Below, piece after piece: positions 33,602-42,581 of a DNA stretch of 64,000 bases (its first letter is position 1; the number at the start of each line of letters is the position of its first letter). The DNA is from Mesorhizobium sp. M2E.F.Ca.ET.219.01.1.1. GTDB lineage: Bacteria; Pseudomonadota; Alphaproteobacteria; Rhizobiales; Rhizobiaceae. The DNA is taken from the NCBI RefSeq assembly GCF_004016445.2, contig NZ_SADT02000005.1:496001-560000 (forward strand). The letters run 5' to 3'. A program made the translations under genes and the position numbers. The notes below the pieces were generated by a model. It did not search any database. It saw only the letters and a program-made list of their open reading frames with translations, and was not told the origin of the DNA.

Positions 33602-34204
33602 TCAACGGCTTCCCGGCCAGGCTGAAAGCGCGATGTCGACCAGACGTCTTAGCCTTTCGGTACAAGCACCGTCACAGGCTTGCACCGACATTCCTTGCAC
33701 GAAAGCTCCGTAGAATCGTGCAAGCGAATCCGTGTCGGCGCCGGCGGCAAGTTCCCCTTCGCTGACTGCCCTGTCGAAACGTTCGCGTATGGCTTTGATT
33801 GCAGCCTCGCGCCTTGCAGTTACGGATTTCGCGACCGTCTCGTTTTCCGCCGCGCATTGAACAACCGCTGTCGAGACGATGCATCCGCGCGGATCGCCGG
33901 GACGCGAGATGCCGGTCGCGACGTCGTGCAGGTAGAAGGACAAAGCCTCGTAAGCGCTCATATCGCTCTGCAGCGCGTCCATCCGGGCCTTGCTCTCCCG
34001 CTCGGTGGCATGATCGAGCGCCTGCCTGTAGAGCTCCTCCTTGGAGCCGAACGTCGCATAGAGCGACGGCGGGGTCACGCCCATGGCCGCCGTCAAGTCG
34101 GCGATCGATGTTCCTTCATAGCCGTGTTCCCAGAACAGTCGCGCCGCGACGTCAAGCCCGACATTGCGATCCAGGGTCCTCGGCCTGCCCCGTTTTTTCG
34201 TCAT
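33602..34204 (-). CDS. TetR-family regulator of divergent SDR gene
   Basis: 200 residues. Helix-turn-helix YEGTSIADLTAAMGVTPPSL then YATFGSKEELY; the C-terminal part has CIVSTAVVQCAAEN, typical of a TetR/AcrR subgroup. A close relative (43595-44188) is in this window. Two matching palindromes lie in the 88-bp region shared with the divergent SDR gene, one overlapping this gene's start codon, so autorepression is likely. Confidence 0.9.
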   Translation of the reverse strand: MTKKRGRPRTLDRNVGLDVAARLFWEHGYEGTSIADLTAAMGVTPPSLYATFGSKEELYRQALDHATERESKARMDALQSDMSAYEALSFYLHDVATGISRPGDPRGCIVSTAVVQCAAENETVAKSVTARREAAIKAIRERFDRAVSEGELAAGADTDSLARFYGAFVQGMSVQACDGACTERLRRLVDIALSAWPGSR

Positions 34205-34225
34205 TTATATATCGATCCCTATAAA
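34204..34225. promoter_or_regulatory. TetR operator 1 (SDR locus)
   Basis: TTTATA...TATAAA arms around TATCGATCCC (22 nt). It abuts the tetR start codon. Nearly the same sequence recurs at 34251-34272, centre 47 bp away. Confidence 0.7.
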
Positions 34226-34250
34226 ATCTGTTGACAGCTATCGACTTCGA

Positions 34251-34272
34251 TTAATATATCGATCGCTATTAA
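34251..34272. promoter_or_regulatory. TetR operator 2 (SDR locus)
   Basis: TTAATA...TATTAA arms around TATCGATCGC (22 nt), 21 bp upstream of the SDR start. Shares ATATATCGATC-S-CTAT with operator 1. Confidence 0.7.
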
Positions 34273-34292
34273 AAATCGCAATGGAGTTGCAG

Positions 34293-35063
34293 ATGTCCGG
34301 ACGTCTCTCGAACAAGGTCGCGCTCGTAACCGGCGGATCGCGCGGCATCGGGCGAGCAGTTGCGCTCGCCTTCGCCAAGGAAGGTGCCGCGCTCATCGGC
34401 GTGCACTACGCCAGCAATAAGGAAGCCGCGGACGCTACGGTGCGGGATATCGAGGCGCTGGGGACGCGAGCCGTCGCCATCGGCGCGGATTTGCGCGACG
34501 CGAAGGCGGCTGCCGACAGCATTGCCGGAACGTTTAGGGCAGCGGCCCTGGCCGCGACTGGCAAAGCCGGCCTCGACATCCTCGTCAACAATGCCGGCAT
34601 CGCGGTGGCAACGCCGTTAGCACAGACCAGCGAGGCCACGTTCGATGACCTCATGACCATCAACTTCAAGGCGCCGTTCTTCCTGATCCAGACGCTGGCG
34701 AATGATATCCGAGACGACGGCCGCATCATCAACGTTTCCACCGGCTTCACACGCATCGCAGCGCCGACTCATCCGGCCTATGCGGCGTCAAAGGGGGCTC
34801 TCGAAACACTGACGCTGGCGCTCGCGCCCGATTTCGCCAGCCGCGGCATAACCGTCAACTCGGTCATGCCCGGCGTCACCGAGACCGACATGAACGCGGA
34901 CTGGCTTGCGACAGATGCGCGTGTGGGCGCGGAAGCATTGTCGGTGTTTTCACGTGTCGGCCAGCCCGCCGACGTTGCCGACGTCATCACCTTCGTCGCG
35001 TCGAACGACGCACGGTGGACGACAGGGCAGTCCATCGACGCCACAGGCGGCGCTCGGATCTAG
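34293..35063 (+). CDS. Short-chain dehydrogenase/reductase, FabG-like
   Basis: 256 residues. Classical SDR with cofactor motif TGGSRGIGRA, NNAG (about residue 95), the catalytic Ser in NVSTGF and the Tyr/Lys pair in YAASKG, and the C-terminal GQSIDATGG. NAD(P)-dependent reduction or oxidation of an unknown substrate. Controlled by the divergent TetR (two operators). ATG at 34293 preferred; ATG at 34281 is in frame four codons upstream. Confidence 0.92.
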   Translation: MSGRLSNKVALVTGGSRGIGRAVALAFAKEGAALIGVHYASNKEAADATVRDIEALGTRAVAIGADLRDAKAAADSIAGTFRAAALAATGKAGLDILVNNAGIAVATPLAQTSEATFDDLMTINFKAPFFLIQTLANDIRDDGRIINVSTGFTRIAAPTHPAYAASKGALETLTLALAPDFASRGITVNSVMPGVTETDMNADWLATDARVGAEALSVFSRVGQPADVADVITFVASNDARWTTGQSIDATGGARI

Positions 35064-35236
35064 CCGCCCCTCCTGCGCGGGATGTCGGCGCCAAACAGGT
35101 CCGCGCCGCACGCCCGTACCCATGAAATTGGCGTCTGCATCAGCGGCCTCGACAAGCACCTCGCCCGGGCCACCAGGCCCGGGCAACTCGGCAAGGTTCA
35201 ATCACGGTCTGCCTTGCGCGGTCATTGCGACCGCTT

Positions 35237-36013
35237 TCACTGTGATGCCTTCGCAGCGGCCCTCTCGATCAGCCGCGCCACCGGCCCAGGGTGCGACACC
35301 ATTACCACATGCGAGGCGCCCTTGATCACCACGGTACCCTGTGAGTGGGCCCGGGCAGCCATGAATGCCAAGGCCTCGGCTGGTATGTTCTTGTCGCCGT
35401 CTCCGTAGATGAACCAGCTCGGCACCTTCTTCCACGCCGCTCCAGTTTGGACTTCGTTCAGCGCGGCTTCCTCGATGGGCCTCTGCGCCGCGGCCATAAG
35501 CCTGGCTTCGGCTTTGGGGACGTCGGCGGCGAACTGCTCGTGGAACTTGTCCTGCTGAATGTAGAGGTCCTTCCCACCGCTTGACAGGGTGACCGGCGGC
35601 GCGAGGGTCGGACCGAGCGAGCTGCCGGGGAATTTGCCGGCGAGCTGCGCGGCTGATTCGCCCGCATCCGGCGCGAAGGCCGCGACATAGACCAGCGCCT
35701 TGACGGTCGCATGGCCGTCGGCCGCCTCGCTGATGACCGAGCCGCCGTAGGAATGCCCAACCAGGACGACAGGCGACTTGATGGAGCCAAGGACGTCGGC
35801 GACGTAGCCGGCGTCATTTTTGACGCCACGCAACGGATTGGCGACAGCCACGACCGGATAGCCATCCTTCTCCAGGATTTTGACGACGCCGTTCCAGCTC
35901 GACGAGTCCGCGAACGCGCCGTGAACCAGGACTATGGTGGGTTTGTCACCCTGCGCGTACGCATTGCCGAAAAAGGCGCTGGCGATCGCCAAGGCTGCAA
36001 GCAGTATTTTCAT
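35237..36013 (-). CDS. Exported alpha/beta hydrolase
   Basis: 258 residues. The signal peptide (MKILLAALAIASAFFGNAYA) is followed by a hydrolase fold with oxyanion region LVHGAFADSSSW, nucleophile elbow GHSYGG and the C-terminal His in GASHVVM. The Ser-His-Asp triad is present (Asp probably in YGDGDKN). Related proteins are annotated as salicylate or acyl esterases, but the substrate is not predictable. First of three exported alpha/beta hydrolases in this region. Confidence 0.88.
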   Translation of the reverse strand: MKILLAALAIASAFFGNAYAQGDKPTIVLVHGAFADSSSWNGVVKILEKDGYPVVAVANPLRGVKNDAGYVADVLGSIKSPVVLVGHSYGGSVISEAADGHATVKALVYVAAFAPDAGESAAQLAGKFPGSSLGPTLAPPVTLSSGGKDLYIQQDKFHEQFAADVPKAEARLMAAAQRPIEEAALNEVQTGAAWKKVPSWFIYGDGDKNIPAEALAFMAARAHSQGTVVIKGASHVVMVSHPGPVARLIERAAAKASQ

Positions 36014-36061
36014 CTGAATGTCCTTCGTGAGTGTCTTCGTCTGAACGTGTTCATGATTGAA

Positions 36062-36574
36062 CTACGGCGCAAGCCGCGTGAAGAAATAATCGCGACCCTG
36101 GACGCGCTCCTCATGGCAAGAGAAGCAGGTCTGGTGCTGAGCTTCATCGACCGGCTTGCCATCGACGAACCTGCCGAAGCCCTATCCGCCCGTAGCCGCG
36201 TATTTCTTCGAATCCTTGACCATGACCTAGACCGTCGTCGCCGCGCCGGGAACGGAAGCGGGTTCGAATTCGGCCGATTGCGCCCGTTTCCACGCGAGCT
36301 TGACGAGGACGGTGCCGTCCGGGAACGGCAGCCTGCCAGCCTGATATGCTTCGATCGCAACCCTGTTCGCGACGACTGCGCGAAGCTCGTTCAAGGGGGC
36401 CGCTTCCAACGCCGGGGCGACCAGTTCCCAACTCCGGTAGCCCGCGGGGATCGTCACGCCGTAGATCGGGGAGGCATTGGTCGTGTCCGAACCCGCGCCG
36501 GCTTCACGCATAGCGCACGCCCCTGCAGCCAATAACGTTGTCAGTCCGGCCAAGACGATACCAAAGCGTCTCAT
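36062..36574 (-). pseudogene. Cytochrome P460-family gene with two in-frame amber codons
   Basis: Reading from ATG at 36574 in one frame gives a lipoprotein-like signal (LLAAGACAMRE), IYGVTIPAGYRSWELVAPA and FPDGTVLVKLAWKRAQS. A TAG at 36229-36227 stands where the family has Gln (T-V-[stop]-VMVKDSKKY). A second TAG at 36184-36182 replaces the Trp of GGWGFGRF. The frame then runs intact through the haem-binding CFSCH and VQGRDYFFTRLAP to a final TAG at 36064-36062. Each stop is one transition from the expected codon (CAG to TAG, TGG to TAG). There is no frameshift. The annotated ORF of 115 residues ending at 36227 would lack the haem site. Confidence 0.85.
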
Positions 36575-36598
36575 CGCAATCTTCCTTCTGCCGAGCGC

Positions 36599-37660
36599 TC
36601 AGAGCCGGTCGACGTCGATGACTGCCTGAGCGAAAGCCTGGGGGGCTTCCTGCGGCAGGTTGTGGCCGATGCCGCCCGTGATCAGCCGGTGCTCGTATTT
36701 GCCGGAAAATTTCTTGGCGTAGGCGCCGGGGTCCGGATGCGGCGCGCCGTTGGCATCGCCTTCCATCGTGATCGTGGGAACGCCGATCATCGGAAAGGTG
36801 GCGAGCTTCTTCTCCATCTCGTCATATTTGGGTTCGCCTGCGGCGAGGCCGAGACGCCAACGGTAATTGTGGATGACGATGTCGACATGGTCCGGATTGG
36901 CGAAGGCTGCCGCGCTGCGCGCGAAAGTGGCGTCGTCGAACTTCCATTGCGGCGACGCGAGCCGCCAGATCAGCTTGGCGAAGTCGTCCGTGTTTTTCGC
37001 ATAGCCTGCACGGCCGCGCTCGGTGGCAAAATAGAACTGATACCACCATTGGAGCTCGGCCTGCGGCGGCAGCGGCGCCACGTTGGCGGCCTGGCTGCCG
37101 ATCAGATATCCACTGACAGACACCATGGCCTTGCAGCGCTCCGGCCAGAGCGCGGCAACGATATTGGCGGTCCGCGCCCCCCAATCGTAGCCCGCGACGA
37201 CCGCCTTCTGGATCCCGAGGGCATCCATCAAGGCGATGATGTCGACGGCGACCGCCGCCTGCTGGCCGTTTCGGACAGTGGCGTCCGACAGGAAGCGCGT
37301 CGTCCCGTACCCGCGCAGATAGGGCACGATCACGCGGTAACCTGCATCCGCAAGCAGCGGTACGACGTCGACATAGCTGTAGATGTCATAGGGCCAGCCA
37401 TGCAGAAGGATGACTGGAGGCCCGTCCGAAGGGCCGTCCTCGGCATATCCAACGTTCAGCAGGCCCGCGTCGATTTGCTTCAGCGATGCAAATGAAGTCC
37501 GCGGCTTTATGGAGCCTTGGGCGGTGGTTTTCGGATCGCCGCCTTCTGCACCCGCACCACTGATCGCGCCGAGTTGCGCAGCCGCCAAGGTCGCGGCGGC
37601 GATGCCGAACAGGCGCCGGCGGGAATGGTCGATGTCTTCCGGAGTTCTGAATGCATTCAT
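36599..37660 (-). CDS. Tat-exported epoxide-hydrolase-like alpha/beta hydrolase
   Basis: 353 residues. A Tat signal (HSRRRLFGIAAATLAAAQLG) precedes an epoxide hydrolase-type fold. HGWPYDIYSY is the oxyanion HGxP motif, GYDWGARTA carries the nucleophilic Asp (not Ser), and the C-terminal His is in GGIGHNLPQE. Expected to hydrolyse epoxides or related esters or halides in the periplasm. It lies between the broken P460 gene and ohr on the same strand, probably one transcription unit. Confidence 0.88.
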   Translation of the reverse strand: MNAFRTPEDIDHSRRRLFGIAAATLAAAQLGAISGAGAEGGDPKTTAQGSIKPRTSFASLKQIDAGLLNVGYAEDGPSDGPPVILLHGWPYDIYSYVDVVPLLADAGYRVIVPYLRGYGTTRFLSDATVRNGQQAAVAVDIIALMDALGIQKAVVAGYDWGARTANIVAALWPERCKAMVSVSGYLIGSQAANVAPLPPQAELQWWYQFYFATERGRAGYAKNTDDFAKLIWRLASPQWKFDDATFARSAAAFANPDHVDIVIHNYRWRLGLAAGEPKYDEMEKKLATFPMIGVPTITMEGDANGAPHPDPGAYAKKFSGKYEHRLITGGIGHNLPQEAPQAFAQAVIDVDRL

Positions 37661-37716
37661 GGGTGCACCGCCTTGCTGTGAGGTTTGGTCAGGTCCGACC
37701 GACAGTCGGGACCGGG

Positions 37717-38133
37717 CTAGATCAGGCTGATTTCGACCTCGATGTTGCCGCGTGTGGCCTTCGAATAGGGACAGGTCTGATGGGCCGCGTCGACGACCGC
37801 TCGCGCGACGTTGGGGTCGAGACCCGGCAGGCTTACATTGAGGCGCGCGTTGAGGAAGTATGCACCTTCATCAACGTTCAGATCCACCTCAGCGTCGATT
37901 GCTGTGCCGGCAGGCAGCACGACATTCATCTTGCGGGCGGCGATCGCCATCGCTCCCTCGAAGCAGGCCGACCAGCCGGCCGCAAACAGCTGCTCGGGAT
38001 TGGTGCCACTGCCGGGACCTCCGGGTGTCGATAGCCGGATATCTAGCCTCCCGTCGGAGCTGCGGGACGCCCCATCCCGACCACCGGTAGTGCGGACTTT
38101 GCCGGTGTAGAGCCGTTTTGCCTGTGCGGTCAC
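37717..38133 (-). CDS. ohr: Organic hydroperoxide resistance protein Ohr
   Basis: 138 residues, OsmC/Ohr family. The two redox Cys lie in ACFEGAM (about residue 57) and TCPYSKATRGN (about 121), the Ohr signature. Reduces organic hydroperoxides with a lipoylated partner. First gene of a minus-strand group with the epoxide hydrolase-like gene, suggesting response to lipid-derived or xenobiotic oxidants. No OhrR gene is adjacent. Confidence 0.94.
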   Translation of the reverse strand: MTAQAKRLYTGKVRTTGGRDGASRSSDGRLDIRLSTPGGPGSGTNPEQLFAAGWSACFEGAMAIAARKMNVVLPAGTAIDAEVDLNVDEGAYFLNARLNVSLPGLDPNVARAVVDAAHQTCPYSKATRGNIEVEISLI

Positions 38134-38456
38134 GTCATTGTTCCTTGCTGGAAGCTTGGCTGCTTCGACACATAGAGAGACGTCGCCCGGCTGGCCCGTT
38201 ATGGGTTATGAGGAGGTGTTAGTGCTCACCAGCAGGAGCAAGTCCTGAAGCAGAGTTATCGTTTCGCCGGGCCCGGCAGTGGTCGCCTGAATTTCGTGCC
38301 GGGGAACTCGATAGGTGGGCGGGCGGACCTGGCCCGCGCCCCCGTGCTGCGTTCATGCACGCGCCAAAAACCAATTGCAAAACAAAACCAGTCGGCCTAA
38401 CCTGAACCGATCGCACAACGCAATCAGATCGTGCGAATGCCATGCGAGGACAGGCG
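38134..38456. other. Divergent intergenic region ohr / reductase
   Basis: 323 bp with no supported gene. It must contain the ohr promoter. A CAATTGCAAAACAAAACC run near 38373 is AT-rich, but I cannot assign it to OhrR, whose usual operators are longer AT palindromes. Confidence 0.45.
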
Positions 38457-38987
38457 ATGGCCAGGCTCGTGTTTGGAATGAACCAGTCGCTGGACGGCTA
38501 CGTCGATCATACGGAGTTTGGGCCAAGCCCCACGCTCTTCCGCCATTTCATCGAAGATGTGCGGCGCAAGGCCGGCAGCGTCTACGGCCGCCGCATGTAT
38601 GAGACCATGCGTTACTGGGACGACGAACATCCTGAATGGGATGCCGATCGACAGGCCTTCGCGGCGGCGTGGCGGAACCAGCCGAAATGGGTCGTCTCGC
38701 GCACGTTGCAATCGGTCGGCCCCAATGCCAGCCTGGTCGGAAATGACCTTGAGGGCGCGATGCGCAAGCTGAAGGCCGAGCGCGACGGCGAGATCGCCGT
38801 TGCCGGCCCGGATCTGGCGCGAAGCCTCACCGACCTCGGCTTGATCGACGAATATCGGATCTACCTGCATCCGGTCGTGCTTGGCCGCGGCAAGCCTTAT
38901 TTCGCCGGGCCCCGGCCGCCGCTCCGGCTTATCGCCAGTGATCGGATCGATGAGGATGTGATCAGGCTGGCCTATATTCCTGCGTGA
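38457..38987 (+). CDS. Dihydrofolate reductase-like (RibD C-terminal) protein
   Basis: 176 residues. RibD_C/DHFR fold starting MARLVFGMNQSLDGYVD, with YGRRMYETM and VAGPDLARSL motifs. NADPH-dependent reductase of unknown substrate; such stand-alone proteins are common in soil bacteria. GAGGA at 38446-38450 sets the start at 38457 rather than 38442. Convergent with the MFS gene. Confidence 0.87.
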   Translation: MARLVFGMNQSLDGYVDHTEFGPSPTLFRHFIEDVRRKAGSVYGRRMYETMRYWDDEHPEWDADRQAFAAAWRNQPKWVVSRTLQSVGPNASLVGNDLEGAMRKLKAERDGEIAVAGPDLARSLTDLGLIDEYRIYLHPVVLGRGKPYFAGPRPPLRLIASDRIDEDVIRLAYIPA

Positions 38988-39026
38988 TCACGCCATGTCG
39001 GGCGCGGCGAGGTCCGTCGAAAAAAC

Positions 39027-40202
39027 TCAGCCCGCCTGCGGTGCCGTTCGGGCTTGCACGAGCAGCCGGCGTTCGAACCCCCACAAAAGGACCGGGCAGG
39101 CCACAAGAGCCGCCGCGCCGAGGCCGAGGGCCGCGCCGGCGCTGCCCGTCCAGAGCGCAAGCTTGCCTCCGAGCCAGGGCGCGATCAGCATCGTGGCGTA
39201 GTACACCGTGTAGAAGAGCCCCATTCCCAGCGCGCGTGTCGCCGGCGCCAGCGCCCGCGCCGGCAGGCTCATGATCGCTCCGGCCGGCAGCCCGCAGACC
39301 AGGCCAAGCACAACCAAGGTGGGCAGCACCGCTGAACCGCGCCACAGCAAGAGGACCAAGGCCGCGAAAGCGAGACAGCTTGTCGCCAGCATGGCGTTGC
39401 GGCTCCTGGTCTGGTCCGCGAGGTAGCCTCCGAGGGGAGAAAGCGCCGCGAGCCACAGCACGATGCTGACGGCCGAGCCGGCGGCGGCCGTCGACCAGCC
39501 GCGCTCGACCAGCATCGACGGCGCGAAACTGAAGATCATCGCGAAGCCGATATTGTAGAAGGCCCAGATCAGGCCCGCCAGCAGCACGGCCCAGACGGCC
39601 GGCTTCGCAAGCCGCGAGCCTTCCGCTGAAGCCGGAGCGGCGGCGGGTCCGGGTGGCTGGTACAGGAACCCCACCAGCGCAAGCGCCGCGACGATGAGCG
39701 CCATCACCGCGATCTGCGTCCCCGCTATGCCGAATTGCGCCTGTATCAGCGGCAGCCCGGCGAGTGTGAGGGCGATGCCCAGCGGCCATGAATTGATGAA
39801 GATCGCCATGGCCGTGGCAATCCGCTGTCCCGCGAACCAGTCGACGACCATCTTGGTCATCAGCACGTTCAGCAACACGCCTCCGACCCCGGAGATCAGC
39901 CGTCCCGCGATCTGCACGCTCCATGAGGCCGAGACGAAAAGCAGCATCTCGCCGGCCAGCATCATCACCAGGCCGGCGAGCACGCTTGCCTTGTCGCCGA
40001 AGCGCCTGCCGATCGCGCCGCCGGGAAGTGCCAGCGCAACGCCTGGGGCGAAATACAGGCCGATGAGCACACCGATGTCGGCGAGGTTCGCATCAAGCGC
40101 CTTGCCCAGTTCCGGCGCAATGGCCGCAACGCTCTGGAATTGTACCGCCATCGCGGTGCGGGCGACGAAGAGAACGGAAAGGATGGTCCAGCGGCTGCGC
40201 AT
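39027..40202 (-). CDS. MFS transporter, CynX/NNP-like
   Basis: 391 residues, 12 predicted transmembrane helices. The N-terminus SRWTILSVLFVARTAMAVQFQS and the GGAIGRRFGDKAS loop (motif A) fit the major facilitator superfamily. I placed the start at 40202. An open frame continues upstream to 40541, but its Pro/Ala/Arg-rich sequence does not look like protein. Substrate unknown. Confidence 0.84.
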   Translation of the reverse strand: MRSRWTILSVLFVARTAMAVQFQSVAAIAPELGKALDANLADIGVLIGLYFAPGVALALPGGAIGRRFGDKASVLAGLVMMLAGEMLLFVSASWSVQIAGRLISGVGGVLLNVLMTKMVVDWFAGQRIATAMAIFINSWPLGIALTLAGLPLIQAQFGIAGTQIAVMALIVAALALVGFLYQPPGPAAAPASAEGSRLAKPAVWAVLLAGLIWAFYNIGFAMIFSFAPSMLVERGWSTAAAGSAVSIVLWLAALSPLGGYLADQTRSRNAMLATSCLAFAALVLLLWRGSAVLPTLVVLGLVCGLPAGAIMSLPARALAPATRALGMGLFYTVYYATMLIAPWLGGKLALWTGSAGAALGLGAAALVACPVLLWGFERRLLVQARTAPQAG

Positions 40203-40597
40203 CACGATCGGGTCCGGTGCGACGGGAGTGCCGGCCGGCGCATCGGTCGGATCGTGCGGAAAGGCCTGCTTTCGCCCGGCCCGCGACGGCCGGCGTTCCG
40301 GCGCTGCGTGCAGGCCAGCTCCAGCCTTGGCGGTATGGCCGAACTGCCCCCTGCCATCTTTTGCCCCACCGGATCTGCCGGCGGCCGCTACGGCCGGCCT
40401 GCTACCTGCTTGCGCATCGAGCTTCTCGGGTCTGCGGTCCGGACCTGTCGTCAAAATCCTAGCATGGCTCGGCTCGGACCGAAATGCGATTGCCGAGCTC
40501 GTCGCCTCCGGGGGCGCCGCGCCTCGCTCTGCAATCGCCACGTCATCATGCCGGGCAACGGACGGTCGACGTTACCCGCTCACAATTCGACACCGAC
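40203..40597. other. Region between MFS gene and ClpS-AAA gene
   Basis: 395 bp with no supported gene if the MFS start at 40202 is right. The MFS frame stays open to 40541, but that part has no family-like sequence. No clear promoter or terminator was found. Confidence 0.45.
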
Positions 40598-42310
40598 TCA
40601 GTAGCCGGAAATCTCCTCGGTTGCTCCGCCAAGCAGCCTGACATTGAGCCGGCCGCCGGTGAACAGCATGTCGTCCAGCGCCTCGGCGAGATCCTGGGAG
40701 GTCACGGCTTCTCCGTCGCCCTGCATGATGCTGGCCTGCGCGGCGCGGCGCATCAGTTCTTTGATGAAAGCCGCGCTGACGCCTTTCGTGCGCGCCACCG
40801 CCTCGCTCACGATCCCGTCGGAAAGTTTCAGCCCGCCGCCATAGAGGCGTACCAGCTTTTCCCGGCAGGTGTCATCCGGCAGCGGCACCTCGATAGCCTG
40901 GTCGATGCGTCCCGGGCGCCCTGTGAGCGCCCCTTCCAGCTGCTCGGGCCGATTGGTGGTCAGCACGAACAGGATGTCGGCATTGTCCTTCAATCCGTCC
41001 ATCTCGTTGAGCAGCGTGTTGAGCAGGGATTCTTCACATGGACTGCCCATGGTCTCGCGGTCGCGGGCGATGAGATCCACGTCCTCGATCACCACCGTGG
41101 TCGGCTGCAGCAGGCGCGCCAGGGTCATGTATTGCGACAGAAGACCCATCTGTCCCGCCGTTATGATCAGGGTCGTGTGGCCGGGGAGATTGGCGGCGAG
41201 GTAGCGGATAGTGTGCGTCTTCCCGGTGCCCGGAGGGCCGTAGAGTAGGATGCCCTTGCGGGTGGATTGCCCAAGCCGCCGCAGCGCCTCCCGGCTTTCG
41301 ATGAACCGGATCACGTTGCGGTCGAGAAGCCTCAAAGTCTGTTCCGGCAGGATGACCGCGTCGCGCTGAACCTGCGGCAGCCGATGCACCATCACGCCTT
41401 TGGAGCGGCCCTGATAGTCGCCTTCCGTTTCGAGCGAGAGGACCTTGCCGCGATAGGAGCGTGCGGCGTTGATGGCAGCCTCCAACTGCGCAAAGCAGCG
41501 GTCCACCAGCGCCACGCCGGCCTCGCCCGCTGGCACGGCGATCTCGACGCAGGTTCCGGCTTCGCGGCCATATTCGCGGTGAAAGGACAGCACCACCGCG
41601 TAATGCAGGTCGCCGTCGCGGTTGAGCCATAAGCCGTTGTTGAGGCACTTGACCGGCTCGCTTTCGCCGATGTCGACCTCCTGGAATTGCGCCGCCGAGA
41701 TGGTGACGGCGTATTGTCCGTCCTTTGTCAACGCGGCATAGGTCAGCGTCTCATAGCGGTGCTGCTCGTATAGGCCGAAGAAGCGAATGGGCGAGGCCGA
41801 GAACAATTTGTCGAGCGCCACCTGCACGTCGGCGCGCATATGGCCGGGAAACTGCCGCGAGGTAGCGATGATCTCGTCATGCGCCAGCCCCGAAAAATGC
41901 CAGGCGATTGCCTCGTGGGCGTATTTGAACTTCCTGTCGCGTGAATCCTGTGTTGGATAGCCGATGGCGGGCGCGGCTCCGCCGGAAGTCGCGGTGACGC
42001 GAAGCGAAACCCGTGTCGGCCGGCCGGTGGCGGCTACGGCATCGGTTTCGCCGGGAGCCGCGGTGATGCGAAGCGGATGACCGGCCGCCTTGATGCGCTG
42101 CTCAGCCGTCTCCAGCATCGCCTTCGCGACAGCGGATGGATAGCTGCCGCACACGGCCTTTCCCTGTTGCGATACCGTCGCGGTCAAGGCTTCGGCCTCC
42201 GCCTCCGATCGGCTGAACACCGAGCATATGAGGTCGACCACAAACGCCCACGGCGTCTGGTCGTCATTGTGAATGACGAGTTGTAATGCCTCGTCGTGTG
42301 TGTGGCGCAT
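40598..42310 (-). CDS. ClpS-like domain fused to AAA-family ATPase
   Basis: 570 residues. Residues 8-85 align without gaps over the ClpS core: LVIHNDDQTPWAFVVD, then QQGKAVCG and HPL near 78-80. The ClpS N-degron residues Asn and both Asp are kept (N15, D16, D17, T19). The gatekeeper Met is Trp (W21), and the His that binds the alpha-amino group is Ser (S47). A linker and a middle domain (about 120-300) lead to a single AAA domain: Walker A GPPGTGKT (358-365), Walker B VVIEDVD (406-412), sensor-1 TTN (453) and Arg finger GRPGRID (464-470). It resembles FtsH/BCS1-type AAA modules, not ClpA. No protease domain is fused. The function is inferred to be substrate selection and unfolding. Confidence 0.88.
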   Translation of the reverse strand: MRHTHDEALQLVIHNDDQTPWAFVVDLICSVFSRSEAEAEALTATVSQQGKAVCGSYPSAVAKAMLETAEQRIKAAGHPLRITAAPGETDAVAATGRPTRVSLRVTATSGGAAPAIGYPTQDSRDRKFKYAHEAIAWHFSGLAHDEIIATSRQFPGHMRADVQVALDKLFSASPIRFFGLYEQHRYETLTYAALTKDGQYAVTISAAQFQEVDIGESEPVKCLNNGLWLNRDGDLHYAVVLSFHREYGREAGTCVEIAVPAGEAGVALVDRCFAQLEAAINAARSYRGKVLSLETEGDYQGRSKGVMVHRLPQVQRDAVILPEQTLRLLDRNVIRFIESREALRRLGQSTRKGILLYGPPGTGKTHTIRYLAANLPGHTTLIITAGQMGLLSQYMTLARLLQPTTVVIEDVDLIARDRETMGSPCEESLLNTLLNEMDGLKDNADILFVLTTNRPEQLEGALTGRPGRIDQAIEVPLPDDTCREKLVRLYGGGLKLSDGIVSEAVARTKGVSAAFIKELMRRAAQASIMQGDGEAVTSQDLAEALDDMLFTGGRLNVRLLGGATEEISGY

Positions 42311-42581
42311 TGTAACAGCTCACTTCGCAGGCTGCTTCGGACCGGCAATATCTGTGCCATATTGCATGATTGTTAACAGATCGCCGGCCGAAAGCCTCGA
42401 AATTGTTCGAACGGCCGCCTCAATGGCCCATCTACACGCGGAGGACTACGAAACCTCGCGGGCTTCTTTTAGGCATCGCTTTCTCGACGGCCAAAAGCGA
42501 ATAACGTCATCGCGGCCATCTTCCACATCGGAACAAGGTTGGTCCTGGTGAAGCCCATCGGGTTCCTCGACAGGCCGCCGA

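Noticed and set aside
40203..40541. N-terminal extension of the MFS gene
   Set aside because: The extra 113 residues are Pro/Ala/Arg-rich without hydrophobic pattern, and the first membrane helix starts right after the ATG at 40202.
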